This document shows positions 43,654-51,755 of a stretch of 64,000 nucleotides of DNA, piece after piece. How positions within the stretch are numbered: position 1 is the first letter of the stretch; each line of letters opens with the position of its first letter. A model generated the notes under the pieces. The model ran no database searches. It was given only the letters and a program-made list of their open reading frames with translations, and was not told the DNA's origin. The position numbers and the translations under genes are program-made. This stretch comes from Aeromicrobium sp. Leaf245 (GTDB lineage Bacteria > Actinomycetota > Actinomycetes > Propionibacteriales > Nocardioidaceae), in the NCBI RefSeq assembly GCF_942548115.1, contig NZ_OW824151.1:806001-870000 (forward strand), written 5' to 3'.

Positions 43654-43958
43654 GCGCGTTCGACGTGGTCGCGACGATCCAGGCGCAGGAGGGGCGCGGT
43701 GACGAGCTCGCGGAGATCCTCCAGGCGTCGCTCGCGACGGTCCGTGGCGAGGAGGGATGCCTGCGCTACGACCTGCACCGGGTGCGACGCCGACCGGACG
43801 AGCTCGTCATGCTCGAGCGGTGGTCCTCGGTCGAGGCGCTCAAGGCGCACGGAGCGGCCGAGCACTTCCAGGAGACCTCGGCCAGGCTGGCGCCCCTGCT
43901 CGCCGCGGCACCGGTGGTCCGGGTGCTGGAGGCGGTCGACGTCGCGGACCCCTCATGA
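43650..43958 (+). CDS. antibiotic biosynthesis monooxygenase (ABM) domain protein
   Basis: 102 aa dimeric alpha/beta-barrel (ABM/YgiN type): ATIQAQEGRGDELAEILQASLATVRGEEGCLRYDLHR and LVMLERWSSVEALKAH cover nearly the full domain. Such small proteins oxidise quinols or act as dimeric barrel enzymes without metal. The ATG overlaps the cyclase stop. Function in this pathway is open. Confidence 0.85.
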   Translation: MSAFDVVATIQAQEGRGDELAEILQASLATVRGEEGCLRYDLHRVRRRPDELVMLERWSSVEALKAHGAAEHFQETSARLAPLLAAAPVVRVLEAVDVADPS

Positions 43959-44025
43959 GCCCCGAGGGGCTCCGGACCGGCAACACCGGTTTGCACCGCC
44001 ACGCCGTCGCCAGTAGAACAGCACC

Positions 44026-44694
44026 ATGAGCGAGCAGCCCGCGGCGAGGAAGGACGTGGTCCCGGCCCTGGCGGACACCTCCGGCCTGAAGGAGCCCCCG
44101 ACCACCCGCCGCGGCCTGCGCACGCGGGCGGCTCTCGTGGCGTCCGCGCGGACGGTGTTCGAGCGCGACGGCTTCCTCGCCTCGAGGCTCACGGACATCA
44201 CCGCCGAGGCCAGCTGCTCGACGGGGACGTTCTACACGTACTTCAACAGCAAGGAAGAGATCTTCCTTGCGGTGATGGAGGCGGCACGCGACGAGATGCT
44301 CCACCCGGGCATGCCCCACGTCGAGGAGGCCGACGACCCCGTCGCGGTCATCGAGGCGAGCAATCGCGCCTACTTCGAGACCTACAAGCGCAACGGTCGG
44401 TTGATGCGCCTGCAGGAGCAGGTCGCCACGATCGACGACGACTTCCGTCGGCGCCGGCTCGAGCGCGGTGAGGCGTTCGCGCGCCGCAACGCCAAGAGCA
44501 TCCAGAAGCTCCAGGAGGACGGCCGGGTCGACGCCACGCTCGATCCGATGATGACGTCGCGGGCGCTCTCGGGCATGGTCAGCCGGCTGGCGTACTCGAG
44601 CTTCGCGCTGGGGGAGAACTGGTCGGTCGACGACCTCGTCGAGACCTCGACGCGGTTGTGGGCCAACGCGCTCGGGCTCACCACCGAGCGCTGA
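44026..44694 (+). CDS. TetR/AcrR-family transcriptional regulator
   Basis: 222 aa. An N-terminal TetR DNA-binding domain starts near residue 25 (TRRGLRTRAALVASARTVFERDGFLASRLTDITAEASCSTGTFYTYFNSKEE, described here only by its ends TRRGL and FYTYF); helix 3 is CSTGTFYTYF. The C-terminal ligand domain resembles those of acyl-CoA-sensing TetR proteins (MMTSRALSGMVSRLAYSSF). It is the only TetR gene near sites A, B and C, so it is the likely repressor of the island. A copy of the palindrome before its own gene was not found. Confidence 0.9.
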   Translation: MSEQPAARKDVVPALADTSGLKEPPTTRRGLRTRAALVASARTVFERDGFLASRLTDITAEASCSTGTFYTYFNSKEEIFLAVMEAARDEMLHPGMPHVEEADDPVAVIEASNRAYFETYKRNGRLMRLQEQVATIDDDFRRRRLERGEAFARRNAKSIQKLQEDGRVDATLDPMMTSRALSGMVSRLAYSSFALGENWSVDDLVETSTRLWANALGLTTER

Positions 44695-44708
44695 GTCAGA
44701 ACGCTGGG

Positions 44709-45713
44709 TCAGAGCGCCAGCACGAGCTTGCCCGTGTTCGCGCCGCTGAACAGCATCAGCAGGGTGTCGCCGAACGCGTCGATCCCCCCGCTCACGACGT
44801 GCTCGCGGGCGATCAGCGAGCCGTCGGCGATCATCGCGCCGATGCCGTCGACCGCCTCGCCGTACCGGTCCTCGTAGTCGAAGACCAGGAAGCCGGCCAT
44901 CGACGCTCGGTTCACCAGGAGCGACATGTAGTGCGCCGGTCCGGGGGCGGGCTCGGTCGCGTTGTACGTCGAGATCGCGCCGCAGATCGCGACGCGTGCG
45001 CCGAGTCGCAGGGTGCGGAGCGCAGCGTCGAGGACCACGCCGCCGACGTTGTCGAAGTAGACGTCGATCCCGTCGGGCGCGGCCTGACGCAGGGCGCGGT
45101 GCACCGCGCCCTCGCGGTGGTCGACGGCGGCGTCGAAGCCGAGCTCGTCGGTGAGCCACGCGCACTTCTCGGGACCGCCGGCGATGCCGACCACGCGACA
45201 GCCGCGGGCCTTCGCGAGCTGGCCGACGACGGAGCCGACCGCGCCGGCCGCACCCGAGACCACGACCGTCTCGCCCGGCTGGGCTCGAGCGACGTCGAAG
45301 AGGCCGAACCACGCCGTCATGCCCGGCATGCCGAGCGCACCGAGCCAGGTCGGGGCCGGGGCCACGGCGAGGTCGACCTTGGTGAGGTCGGCCCCCGCGA
45401 CCACCGCGTGGTCGGTCGCGCCGATCGTGCCCATCACGGTGTCGCCCGGCTCGAGGCCCTCGGCACGGGAGGCGATGACGGTGCCGATGCCGAAGGCGCG
45501 CATGACCTCGCCGATCCCGACGGGTGGGACGTACGACCGGACGTCGTTCAACCAGCCGCGCATGGCCGGGTCGAGCGACAGGTGGTTCACGGCGACGTGC
45601 ACCTCACCGTCGGCGGGGTCGTCGAGCCGGTCGTCCGACACGTCCCAGGTGGACGCGTCGGGCAGGCCGACGGGGCGCGCGGCGAGGTGGACCCTGCGGG
45701 CGGCGATCGGCAC
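44709..45713 (-). CDS. MDR-type NADP-dependent oxidoreductase (zinc-independent)
   Basis: 334 aa medium-chain reductase of the leukotriene B4 12-hydroxydehydrogenase/prostaglandin reductase type. N-terminal GroES-like part has NHLSLDPAMRGWL; cofactor loop VSGAAGAVGSVVGQLAKA and YFDNVGG follow; no zinc ligands. It should reduce an enone or enoyl double bond with NADPH. GTG 45713 gives the family N-terminus VPIAARRVHLA and lies two bases after the MaoC stop. The downstream end converges on tetR. Confidence 0.87.
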   Translation of the reverse strand: MPIAARRVHLAARPVGLPDASTWDVSDDRLDDPADGEVHVAVNHLSLDPAMRGWLNDVRSYVPPVGIGEVMRAFGIGTVIASRAEGLEPGDTVMGTIGATDHAVVAGADLTKVDLAVAPAPTWLGALGMPGMTAWFGLFDVARAQPGETVVVSGAAGAVGSVVGQLAKARGCRVVGIAGGPEKCAWLTDELGFDAAVDHREGAVHRALRQAAPDGIDVYFDNVGGVVLDAALRTLRLGARVAICGAISTYNATEPAPGPAHYMSLLVNRASMAGFLVFDYEDRYGEAVDGIGAMIADGSLIAREHVVSGGIDAFGDTLLMLFSGANTGKLVLAL

Positions 45714-45715
45714 GC

Positions 45716-46204
45716 TCAGTCCTCCGTCGGGTACTCGGTGAACTGACCGATGGACTGCGCGACGCAGATCGGCTTGTCGGACCCCTCGCGCTCGAAGGTC
45801 TGCACCGTGACGATGCGCGCGGCTCCGTTCCCGACGTCGTCGACCGAGACGATCTCGGCGTGCATGCGGATGCGCGAGTCGACGGGGTTGGGAGCGGGGA
45901 AGCGGACCTTCTCGTACCCGTAGTTGAGGCTGTGGGCGAAGCCGTCGAAGGCCATGAGGTCCTCCATGAACCGTGGACCCATCGACAGGCTGTAGAGGCC
46001 GTGCGCGATGGTCGACCCGAACGCGCTCTCCTTCGCACGCTCCGGGTCGACGTGGATCCACTGGTGGTCACCGGTGAGGTCGGCGAAGGCGTCGATCCGG
46101 TCCTGCGTGACGTCGTGCCACGCGGTGGGGCCCAGGCGTGTCCCGACGAGGTCGACCAGGTCCTGGATGGTCGTGGGTCGGATGGGGGCGGTGGTCTCGG
46201 TCAT
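45716..46204 (-). CDS. MaoC family dehydratase
   Basis: 162 aa single hot-dog (R)-hydratase. The catalytic pair lies in FADLTGDHQWIHVDPERA (about 41-58), followed by IAHGLYSLSMG. It hydrates an enoyl-CoA to the 3-hydroxyacyl-CoA. First gene of a minus-strand operon with the MDR reductase, driven by the divergent site C promoter. Confidence 0.92.
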   Translation of the reverse strand: MTETTAPIRPTTIQDLVDLVGTRLGPTAWHDVTQDRIDAFADLTGDHQWIHVDPERAKESAFGSTIAHGLYSLSMGPRFMEDLMAFDGFAHSLNYGYEKVRFPAPNPVDSRIRMHAEIVSVDDVGNGAARIVTVQTFEREGSDKPICVAQSIGQFTEYPTED

Positions 46205-46253
46205 GACGTCCTCCGGAGGGGGCCAGCGTGATGGGGATCACGGTATGCACCGA

Positions 46254-46289
46254 AACGTACTTGAACCCGAAACCGGGTTCAAGTAGCGT
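46254..46289. promoter_or_regulatory. divergent promoter pair over one TetR-type operator (site C)
   Basis: TTGAA-N12-TTCAA at 46261-46282 is the best copy; pairing extends to 12 bp on each side (46258-46269 with 46274-46285). On the + strand TTGAAC is followed after 17 bases by TAGCGT (46284-46289); on the - strand TTGAAC is followed after 17 bases by TACGTT (46259-46254). It serves the maoC operon and the hydrolase operon. Confidence 0.85.
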
Positions 46290-46331
46290 GCAGGTAGCGT
46301 GACCGCCATCACACCCCCCCAGGAGTCCGAC

Positions 46332-47147
46332 ATGGCCATGATCGACGTCAACGGCACCACCCTGCGCTACGAGGACGAGGGACCTCGCGACGCGCACGCC
46401 GTGGTCATGAGCCCGTCCATGTTCTTCGACGTCCGCATGTTCCGGCACCAGGCCGAGGCGCTCGGCGACCGCTACCGGGTCGTGCGGTACGACCACCGCG
46501 GCCAGGGGGAGAGCGCGCGCGACGTGCGCGAGAACCTCGACATGGACACGCTGTCCGAGGACGCGGCCGCCCTCATCGAGGCGCTCGACCTCGGGCGGGT
46601 GACCTTCGTCGGCAACTCGATGGGCGGCTTCGTCGGGCTCCGCCTCGCGGCTCGCCGGCCCGACCTCCTGGCCTCCGCGGTGCTGATGGGCACGTCGGCC
46701 GACGTCGAGGAGCAGGCGGACGACATGGACGCCCTCGTGGACGTGCTGGCCGAGCAGGGCATCGAGCCCGTCCTCGACGGCGTCCTCCAGTTCATGATGG
46801 GGGACACGACGCTGACCGACCCGTCGCGCGCCGACGTGCTCGCCGAGGTCACCGCACTGCTGCGGAGCCGCACGCCCGAGTACGCCGACGCGGCCTGGCA
46901 CATCGCCCACCGCAAGCCGGTGCTCGACGAGCTCGGCGGCATCGCCGTCCCGGTCGTGGTCGTCGCGGGCACCGAGGACCACACCTACCCGCCGCCGAAG
47001 TCGCAGCAGATCGTCGACCTGACCCCCGGGGCGACCCTCGTGACCATGGAGCGCACGGGTCACGTGCACGCGCTGGAGAACCCGGGTGAGGTGACCGAGC
47101 TGCTCGAGCGGCACCTCGCGTCGCTCGACACGGCGGTCTCGTCGTGA
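46332..47147 (+). CDS. alpha/beta hydrolase (3-oxoadipate enol-lactonase-like)
   Basis: 271 aa. ATG 46332 follows CCAGGAG by seven bases; a GTG at 46299 lacks an RBS. Nucleophile elbow GNSMGG with Ser96, RYDHRGQGES oxyanion region, Asp in VVVAGTEDHTYPP and His in GHVHALENPGEV complete the PcaD-like pattern. It likely opens a lactone or ester. Coupled to the next hydrolase (GTGA). Confidence 0.87.
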   Translation: MAMIDVNGTTLRYEDEGPRDAHAVVMSPSMFFDVRMFRHQAEALGDRYRVVRYDHRGQGESARDVRENLDMDTLSEDAAALIEALDLGRVTFVGNSMGGFVGLRLAARRPDLLASAVLMGTSADVEEQADDMDALVDVLAEQGIEPVLDGVLQFMMGDTTLTDPSRADVLAEVTALLRSRTPEYADAAWHIAHRKPVLDELGGIAVPVVVVAGTEDHTYPPPKSQQIVDLTPGATLVTMERTGHVHALENPGEVTELLERHLASLDTAVSS

Positions 47148-47932
47148 GCGCGGCGCTGCACGTCGTCGACTCCGGCGAGACCGACCTGCCGGTCGTGCTC
47201 TGCCTGCACTCGCTGTTCCTCGACCACACGATGTTCGACGCCTTCGCCGAGGCGGTGCAGGGTCGCCTCAGGGTCGTGCGGCCGGACTTCAAGGGCCAAG
47301 GTTCCAGTCCGGCCGCCGACGACACGGTGACGATGGAGCAGTGCGCCGACGACGTCCTGGACGTGGTCGACGCGCTCGGCCTGACCCGCGTCCACGTCGT
47401 CGCGCAGTCGATGGGCGGCGACGTCGCCGTCCGGGTCGCGGCACGACGTCCGGGTCTGGTCGACCGTCTGGTCATGCTGGGGTCCTCGGTGCGCGCGGAA
47501 CCTCCGGAGCAGCTCGAGGCCTTCCGTCCGATCGCCGACGAGGTCGAGCGGTCGGGCTTCCAGGGCGACCTGCTCGAGATGATCATGCAGATCATGCTGG
47601 GCGAGTCCTGTCGCAGCGACCCGGGGAGAGCAGCACTCGTCGCGGAGTCGCGGGCCGCGTTCGCGGCACTCCCGCCGACCCTCGTGCACGCGGTGCGCGG
47701 CGTGGTCGAGCGCCGCAGTGCCGTGGACCTGCTCCCTGCCGTGACGGCCACGACGCTCGTCGTCAGCGGGGGTGAGGACGTGGCGCGCCCGCCGGCCTGG
47801 TCCCAGGAGGTCGTCGACGGCGTGCAGCACGGCGAGCTGTGGAGCCTGCCCGACGTGGGCCACAGCGTCATCCTCGAGCGGCCGGCGCTCGTGATCCCGC
47901 GGGTCGTGGACTTCCTGACCGATCCGGCCTGA
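47144..47932 (+). CDS. alpha/beta hydrolase
   Basis: 262 aa from GTG 47144, overlapping the preceding stop. Elbow AQSMGGD has Ser89; RPDFKGQGSS and GHSVILERPALV hold the expected oxyanion and His elements, with Asp in SGGEDVARPP. Similar in plan to its upstream neighbour but clearly divergent; the pair may act on different ring or ester intermediates. Confidence 0.86.
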   Translation: MSAALHVVDSGETDLPVVLCLHSLFLDHTMFDAFAEAVQGRLRVVRPDFKGQGSSPAADDTVTMEQCADDVLDVVDALGLTRVHVVAQSMGGDVAVRVAARRPGLVDRLVMLGSSVRAEPPEQLEAFRPIADEVERSGFQGDLLEMIMQIMLGESCRSDPGRAALVAESRAAFAALPPTLVHAVRGVVERRSAVDLLPAVTATTLVVSGGEDVARPPAWSQEVVDGVQHGELWSLPDVGHSVILERPALVIPRVVDFLTDPA

Positions 47933-48021
47933 CCCCCGACCCCTGCCGTCGGCGTGACGCCGGACGGCCCGACCCCAGACCGACACACCCCCCAACCCGA
48001 CCACGACAACCAGGAGCCTTG

Positions 48022-48981
48022 ATGACGACCATCCCCACCGCACGCGGCACCATCGACTCGAGCGAGCTCGGCAGGACGCTGGTGCACGAGCACGTCTTCG
48101 TCCTCAACACCGAGTACAACCAGAACTACCAGGACGACTGGGACGAGGAGGAGCGCATCAGGGACGCCGTCGAGAAGCTCACCGAGCTCAAGGGCGTCGG
48201 CATCGACTCGATCATGGACCCCACCGTCCTGGGGCTCGGTCGGTACATCCCGCGCATCCAGAAGATCGCCGCCCAGGTCGAGCTCAACATCGTCGTGGCC
48301 ACGGGCCTGTACACCTACAACGACGTGCCCCACCAGTTCGAGCACCGCGGACCGGGACTGCTGGTCGACGTCCCGGAGCCCCTGACCGAGATGTTCGTCA
48401 AGGACATCCGCGAGGGGATCGCCGGGACCGATGTTCGCGCGGGCATCCTCAAGTGCGCCATCGAGCTCGCCGGGCTGACCCCGGGCGTCGAGCGCGTGAT
48501 GCGGGCGGTCGGCCAGGCCCATGTCGAGACCGGAGCCCCCATCACCGTGCACACCAACCCGGCCAACGAGTCCGGGCTCGTCGCCCAGCAGGTGCTGAAG
48601 GAGGAGGGCGTGGACCTGTCGAAGGTGATCATCGGCCACTCCGGCGACACCAACGACGTCGACTACCTCTGCAAGGTCGCCGACGCCGGGTCGATGCTCG
48701 GCATGGACCGGTTCGGTCTCGACCTGTTCAACCCGATGCAGGAGCGGATCGGCACCATCATCGAGCTCGTGCGGCGTGGCTACGTCGAGCACGTCACCCT
48801 GGCGCACGACGCCAACTGCTTCATCGACTACTTCAGCCCGGACGCCAAGGCGCACGCGGCCCCGAACTGGCACTTCCGCCACATCAGCGAGGACGTCATC
48901 CCGGCCCTGCTCGAGGGTGGTCTGACCGAGGCCGACATCGAGACGATCCTCGTGGCCAACCCGCGGCGCCACTTCGAGTGA
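48022..48981 (+). CDS. phosphotriesterase-family protein (likely lactonase)
   Basis: 319 aa binuclear metallohydrolase of the PTE/PLL group. Metal ligands: His22 and His24 (LVHEHVF), bridging Lys144 (ILKCAIE), His177 (TVHTNP), His206 (IGHSGD) and Asp263 (LAHDANC). Most bacterial members act on lactones rather than organophosphates. CAGGAGCC precedes the ATG. In this island it could open a gamma-lactone to the 4-hydroxy acid that the ligase activates; inference. Followed by a strong hairpin. Confidence 0.88.
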   Translation: MTTIPTARGTIDSSELGRTLVHEHVFVLNTEYNQNYQDDWDEEERIRDAVEKLTELKGVGIDSIMDPTVLGLGRYIPRIQKIAAQVELNIVVATGLYTYNDVPHQFEHRGPGLLVDVPEPLTEMFVKDIREGIAGTDVRAGILKCAIELAGLTPGVERVMRAVGQAHVETGAPITVHTNPANESGLVAQQVLKEEGVDLSKVIIGHSGDTNDVDYLCKVADAGSMLGMDRFGLDLFNPMQERIGTIIELVRRGYVEHVTLAHDANCFIDYFSPDAKAHAAPNWHFRHISEDVIPALLEGGLTEADIETILVANPRRHFE

Positions 48982-48989
48982 GCCGCCGC

Positions 48990-49021
48990 GCGGACCGGTG
49001 GCGACGGCGTCGCCGGTCCGC
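48990..49021 (+). terminator. stem-loop terminator after the phosphotriesterase-family gene
   Basis: GCGGACCG (48990-48997) pairs with CGGTCCGC (49014-49021), and the inner GCGAC (49001-49005) pairs with GTCGC (49009-49013), leaving a three-base bulge. No T-tract, as is common in high-GC actinobacteria. A second repeat, GGCCGTG/CACGGCC (49027-49033 with 49047-49053), follows. Probably ends the acyl-CoA island transcript. Confidence 0.6.
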
Positions 49022-49114
49022 CGCGTGGCCGTGAGCCGCCTGGAAACACGGCCGTGCAGGCAGGTCCTTGTGCGAGGATGACCGGACCATCCGTGCCGAC
49101 CGACCAGGGGCGAC

Positions 49115-50314
49115 ATGCTGGACCCGATCTCGTTGCGCGTCTCGTTCGCCATCGTGGCCGTCACCCTGCTCGCGCTCTTCTACTTCGTCGCGTACCGCTC
49201 CACCCGCTCGGCCTACGCCGGCTGGTGGTGCGCAGCGCTCGGGCTGTTCCTCGCCGGCTCCGCGGCCTACCTGTTCGACGGCACGTCGCAGCAGTGGTGG
49301 GCGAACCCGCTCGGCAACGTGTGCGTCGTCGCGGGCGCCGCAGCCGTGTGGTCGGGGGCGCGGGCGGTCGAGGGAAGGTCGGTCAGCTGGTGGCTCGTCG
49401 GCGCCACGCTCGTGGGGCTGCTCGTCACGTCGGCGCTCGACGACCCGGGCACCAACGAGTGGTCCGGTGCGCCGGTGTTCCTCGGCCTCATGACGATCTT
49501 CATCGCCCTGGCCTCGGTCGAGCTGTGGCAGACGGGTCGCAGCGGGTCCTTCGGTCCGGGCCCCCGTGAACGGATGTACCGGCCGATCCTGCGCTCGCTC
49601 GCGGTCATGTCGACCGGCCTGTCGACCTTCTACGGCCTGCGCCTGGTGGCCTACCTCCTGGTCGGCCAGGACGGACGCGCGTTCGCGGTCTACCTCGGCA
49701 CCGAGGTCACGACGCTGGTCACCACGGTCATGCTCGCCACCGTCTCGTTCAGCATGACGGCTCTCAGCTATGCCGACGACACGCTCGAGCTCCAGGAGCG
49801 AGCCACCCGGGACGGCCTCACCGGCCTGCTGAACCGAGACGAGCTGGTGCGCCTGGTCGAGCGGCGCTGGCGCGGCCACCGTCGTCGCCAGGTCCACGGC
49901 GTGCTGGTCATGGCCGACCTCGACCACTTCAAGCAGATCAACGACACGTACGGCCACCCGGCGGGCGACGTCGCCCTGCAGGTGTTCGCGGCGGCCTGCC
50001 GCAGCACGGTCGGTCGTGCCGACATCGTGGGGCGCTTCGGCGGCGAGGAGTTCGTCCTCTTCCTCGACGAGGCGACCGTCGAGGAGGCGCGCGACGTCGT
50101 GCAGAGGATCACCGTCGCGCTGGAGGCCACGTCGCTCCCCGGCGGCGTGGTGCTGCCCACGGTCAGCTACGGCATGACCCTCGTCGGTCGTGGCGACGAC
50201 CTCGCCGACGTCGTCGCCCGCGCCGACGGTGCCCTCTACGCGGCCAAGGACGCCGGTCGGGCGCGGGTGGTCGTGGCCGACGGCGCCACCGCAGACCGCT
50301 CCACCTCGCCGTGA
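49115..50314 (+). CDS. membrane-bound GGDEF diguanylate cyclase
   Basis: 399 aa. Residues 1-215 carry about six or seven hydrophobic segments, then a short helix (DDTLELQERATRDGLTGLLNRDEL) leads to the GGDEF domain (about 225-385). The active motif is RFGGEEF (GGEEF at 309-313) with MADLDHFKQINDTYGH for metal and GTP binding, so c-di-GMP synthesis is likely. The inhibitory RxxD site is not present (reads GRAD before IVGRF). Signal for the membrane part unknown. Confidence 0.9.
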   Translation: MLDPISLRVSFAIVAVTLLALFYFVAYRSTRSAYAGWWCAALGLFLAGSAAYLFDGTSQQWWANPLGNVCVVAGAAAVWSGARAVEGRSVSWWLVGATLVGLLVTSALDDPGTNEWSGAPVFLGLMTIFIALASVELWQTGRSGSFGPGPRERMYRPILRSLAVMSTGLSTFYGLRLVAYLLVGQDGRAFAVYLGTEVTTLVTTVMLATVSFSMTALSYADDTLELQERATRDGLTGLLNRDELVRLVERRWRGHRRRQVHGVLVMADLDHFKQINDTYGHPAGDVALQVFAAACRSTVGRADIVGRFGGEEFVLFLDEATVEEARDVVQRITVALEATSLPGGVVLPTVSYGMTLVGRGDDLADVVARADGALYAAKDAGRARVVVADGATADRSTSP

Positions 50315-50364
50315 CGGGGAGCCTCCCTAGAATGAATCTCGTGGACCAACCTCCGAGTACCTGC

Positions 50365-50399
50365 CAGGCCCTCCTCCGCTGCGTCGCCAGGAGGGCCTG
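50365..50399 (+). promoter_or_regulatory. RBS-sequestering hairpin directly before the CNNM/CorC gene
   Basis: CAGGCCCTCCT (50365-50375) is a perfect 11-bp complement of AGGAGGGCCTG (50389-50399), with a 13-base loop. The right arm contains the whole Shine-Dalgarno AGGAGG (50389-50394) and ends at the base before ATG 50400. TAGAAT at 50329-50334 could be the -10 of this gene, giving a leader of about 60 bases. Such a structure could block translation unless opened by a ligand, ion, protein or temperature. Confidence 0.7.
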
Positions 50400-51755
50400 A
50401 TGGACACCGACACCCTGCTCAACCTCGGCCTCGTGATGGTCTTCGTGCTCGTCGGCGGGGTGTTCGCGGCCACGGAGCTGGCCCTCGTCTCGTTGCGCGA
50501 GAGCCAGCTGAACCAGCTGGAGAAGACCGGTTCACGCGGGTCGAAGGTCGCCACGCTCGCGCGCGACCCGAACACGTTCCTCGCGGCCGTGCAGATCGGC
50601 GTCACGGTGGCCGGCTTCCTGTCCGCCGCCTACGGCGCGTCGACCCTCGCGCCCGACGTGGCGCCGACCTTCGAGGCGCTGGGCCTGTCCGAGAGCGCCG
50701 CATCGAGCGTCGCGCTCGTCGCGATGACGCTGCTCATCGCCTACCTGTCGCTCGTCTTCGGCGAGCTCGTGCCCAAGCGCTTCGCCCTGCAGAAGTCGGC
50801 GCCCATCGCGCTGGCCGTCGCGCCGCCGCTCGCCCGGTTCGCCACCCTCATGCGACCGGTCATCTGGCTGCTGTCGAAGTCGACCAACATGGTCGTCCGT
50901 CTGCTCGGCGGCAACCCCCACGCCGCGGGCGAGGAGATGAGCGAGGACGAGCTGCGTGACCTCGTCGGCGCCCACGAGAGCCTCGAGGACGACGAGCGGC
51001 AGATCCTGCAGGACGTGTTCACCGCCACCGACCGCACGCTGCGCGAGGTGATGCGGCCGCGCGGAGCCGTCGACTTCCTGGACGGCGGCATGAGTCTGGC
51101 CGAGGCCGCCGGCGAGGCGCTCGCCATGCCGCACTCCCGCTACCCCGTCACCCGGCGACGCTCGACCGACGACGTCATCGGGTTCGTGCACGTCCGCGAC
51201 CTGCTGGCCGTGCCCGAGGGTGCCGGCACCGGGTCCGTCGCCGACATCGTGCGCGAGATCCCCGTGCTGCCCAGCACCAACCGGATCCTCCCGGCCATGG
51301 CGCAGATGCGCAGCGAGGGCGTGCACATCGCGCTCGTGGTCGACGAGTACGGCGGGACCGACGGCATCGTCACGCTCGAGGACATCATCGAGGAGCTGGT
51401 GGGCGAGATCCGCGACGAGTACGACCTCGCCGAGGTGGCCGAGCTGCTGCACTCCTCCGACGGCGACGACATCGACGCCGCCATGCACCTCGACGACTTC
51501 GTGGAGCTGACGGGCCTGGAGCTCCCCGACGCCCACTACTCGACCGTCGCCGGTCTCGTGCTCGACCGCCTCGGCCACATCCCGGTCGAGGGCGAGGTCG
51601 TGGACCTCGACGGCTACCGGCTGACGGTCACCGCGGTGGAGGGGCGTCGCATCATGCGGCTCCACCTCGTCACGGTCACGCCGGGCGCGCCCGGCCAGGA
51701 CACGGCGGCGTCGAGCGAGCTGGAACCTGCCGAGGGGTCGTCCGAGCGCCCATGA
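50400..51755 (+). CDS. CNNM/CorC (HlyC-like) family membrane protein
   Basis: 451 aa: DUF21/CNNM transmembrane domain (about 1-190, LVFVLVGGVFAATELALVSLRESQLNQL at the N-terminus in part), a paired CBS domain (about 210-335, REVMRPRGAVDFL; VVDEYGGTDGIVTLEDIIEELVGEI) and a C-terminal CorC_HlyC domain (about 350-430). Members export or sense Mg2+ or related divalent cations. Its RBS is locked in a hairpin. Overlaps the next gene by four bases. Confidence 0.9.
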   Translation: MDTDTLLNLGLVMVFVLVGGVFAATELALVSLRESQLNQLEKTGSRGSKVATLARDPNTFLAAVQIGVTVAGFLSAAYGASTLAPDVAPTFEALGLSESAASSVALVAMTLLIAYLSLVFGELVPKRFALQKSAPIALAVAPPLARFATLMRPVIWLLSKSTNMVVRLLGGNPHAAGEEMSEDELRDLVGAHESLEDDERQILQDVFTATDRTLREVMRPRGAVDFLDGGMSLAEAAGEALAMPHSRYPVTRRRSTDDVIGFVHVRDLLAVPEGAGTGSVADIVREIPVLPSTNRILPAMAQMRSEGVHIALVVDEYGGTDGIVTLEDIIEELVGEIRDEYDLAEVAELLHSSDGDDIDAAMHLDDFVELTGLELPDAHYSTVAGLVLDRLGHIPVEGEVVDLDGYRLTVTAVEGRRIMRLHLVTVTPGAPGQDTAASSELEPAEGSSERP

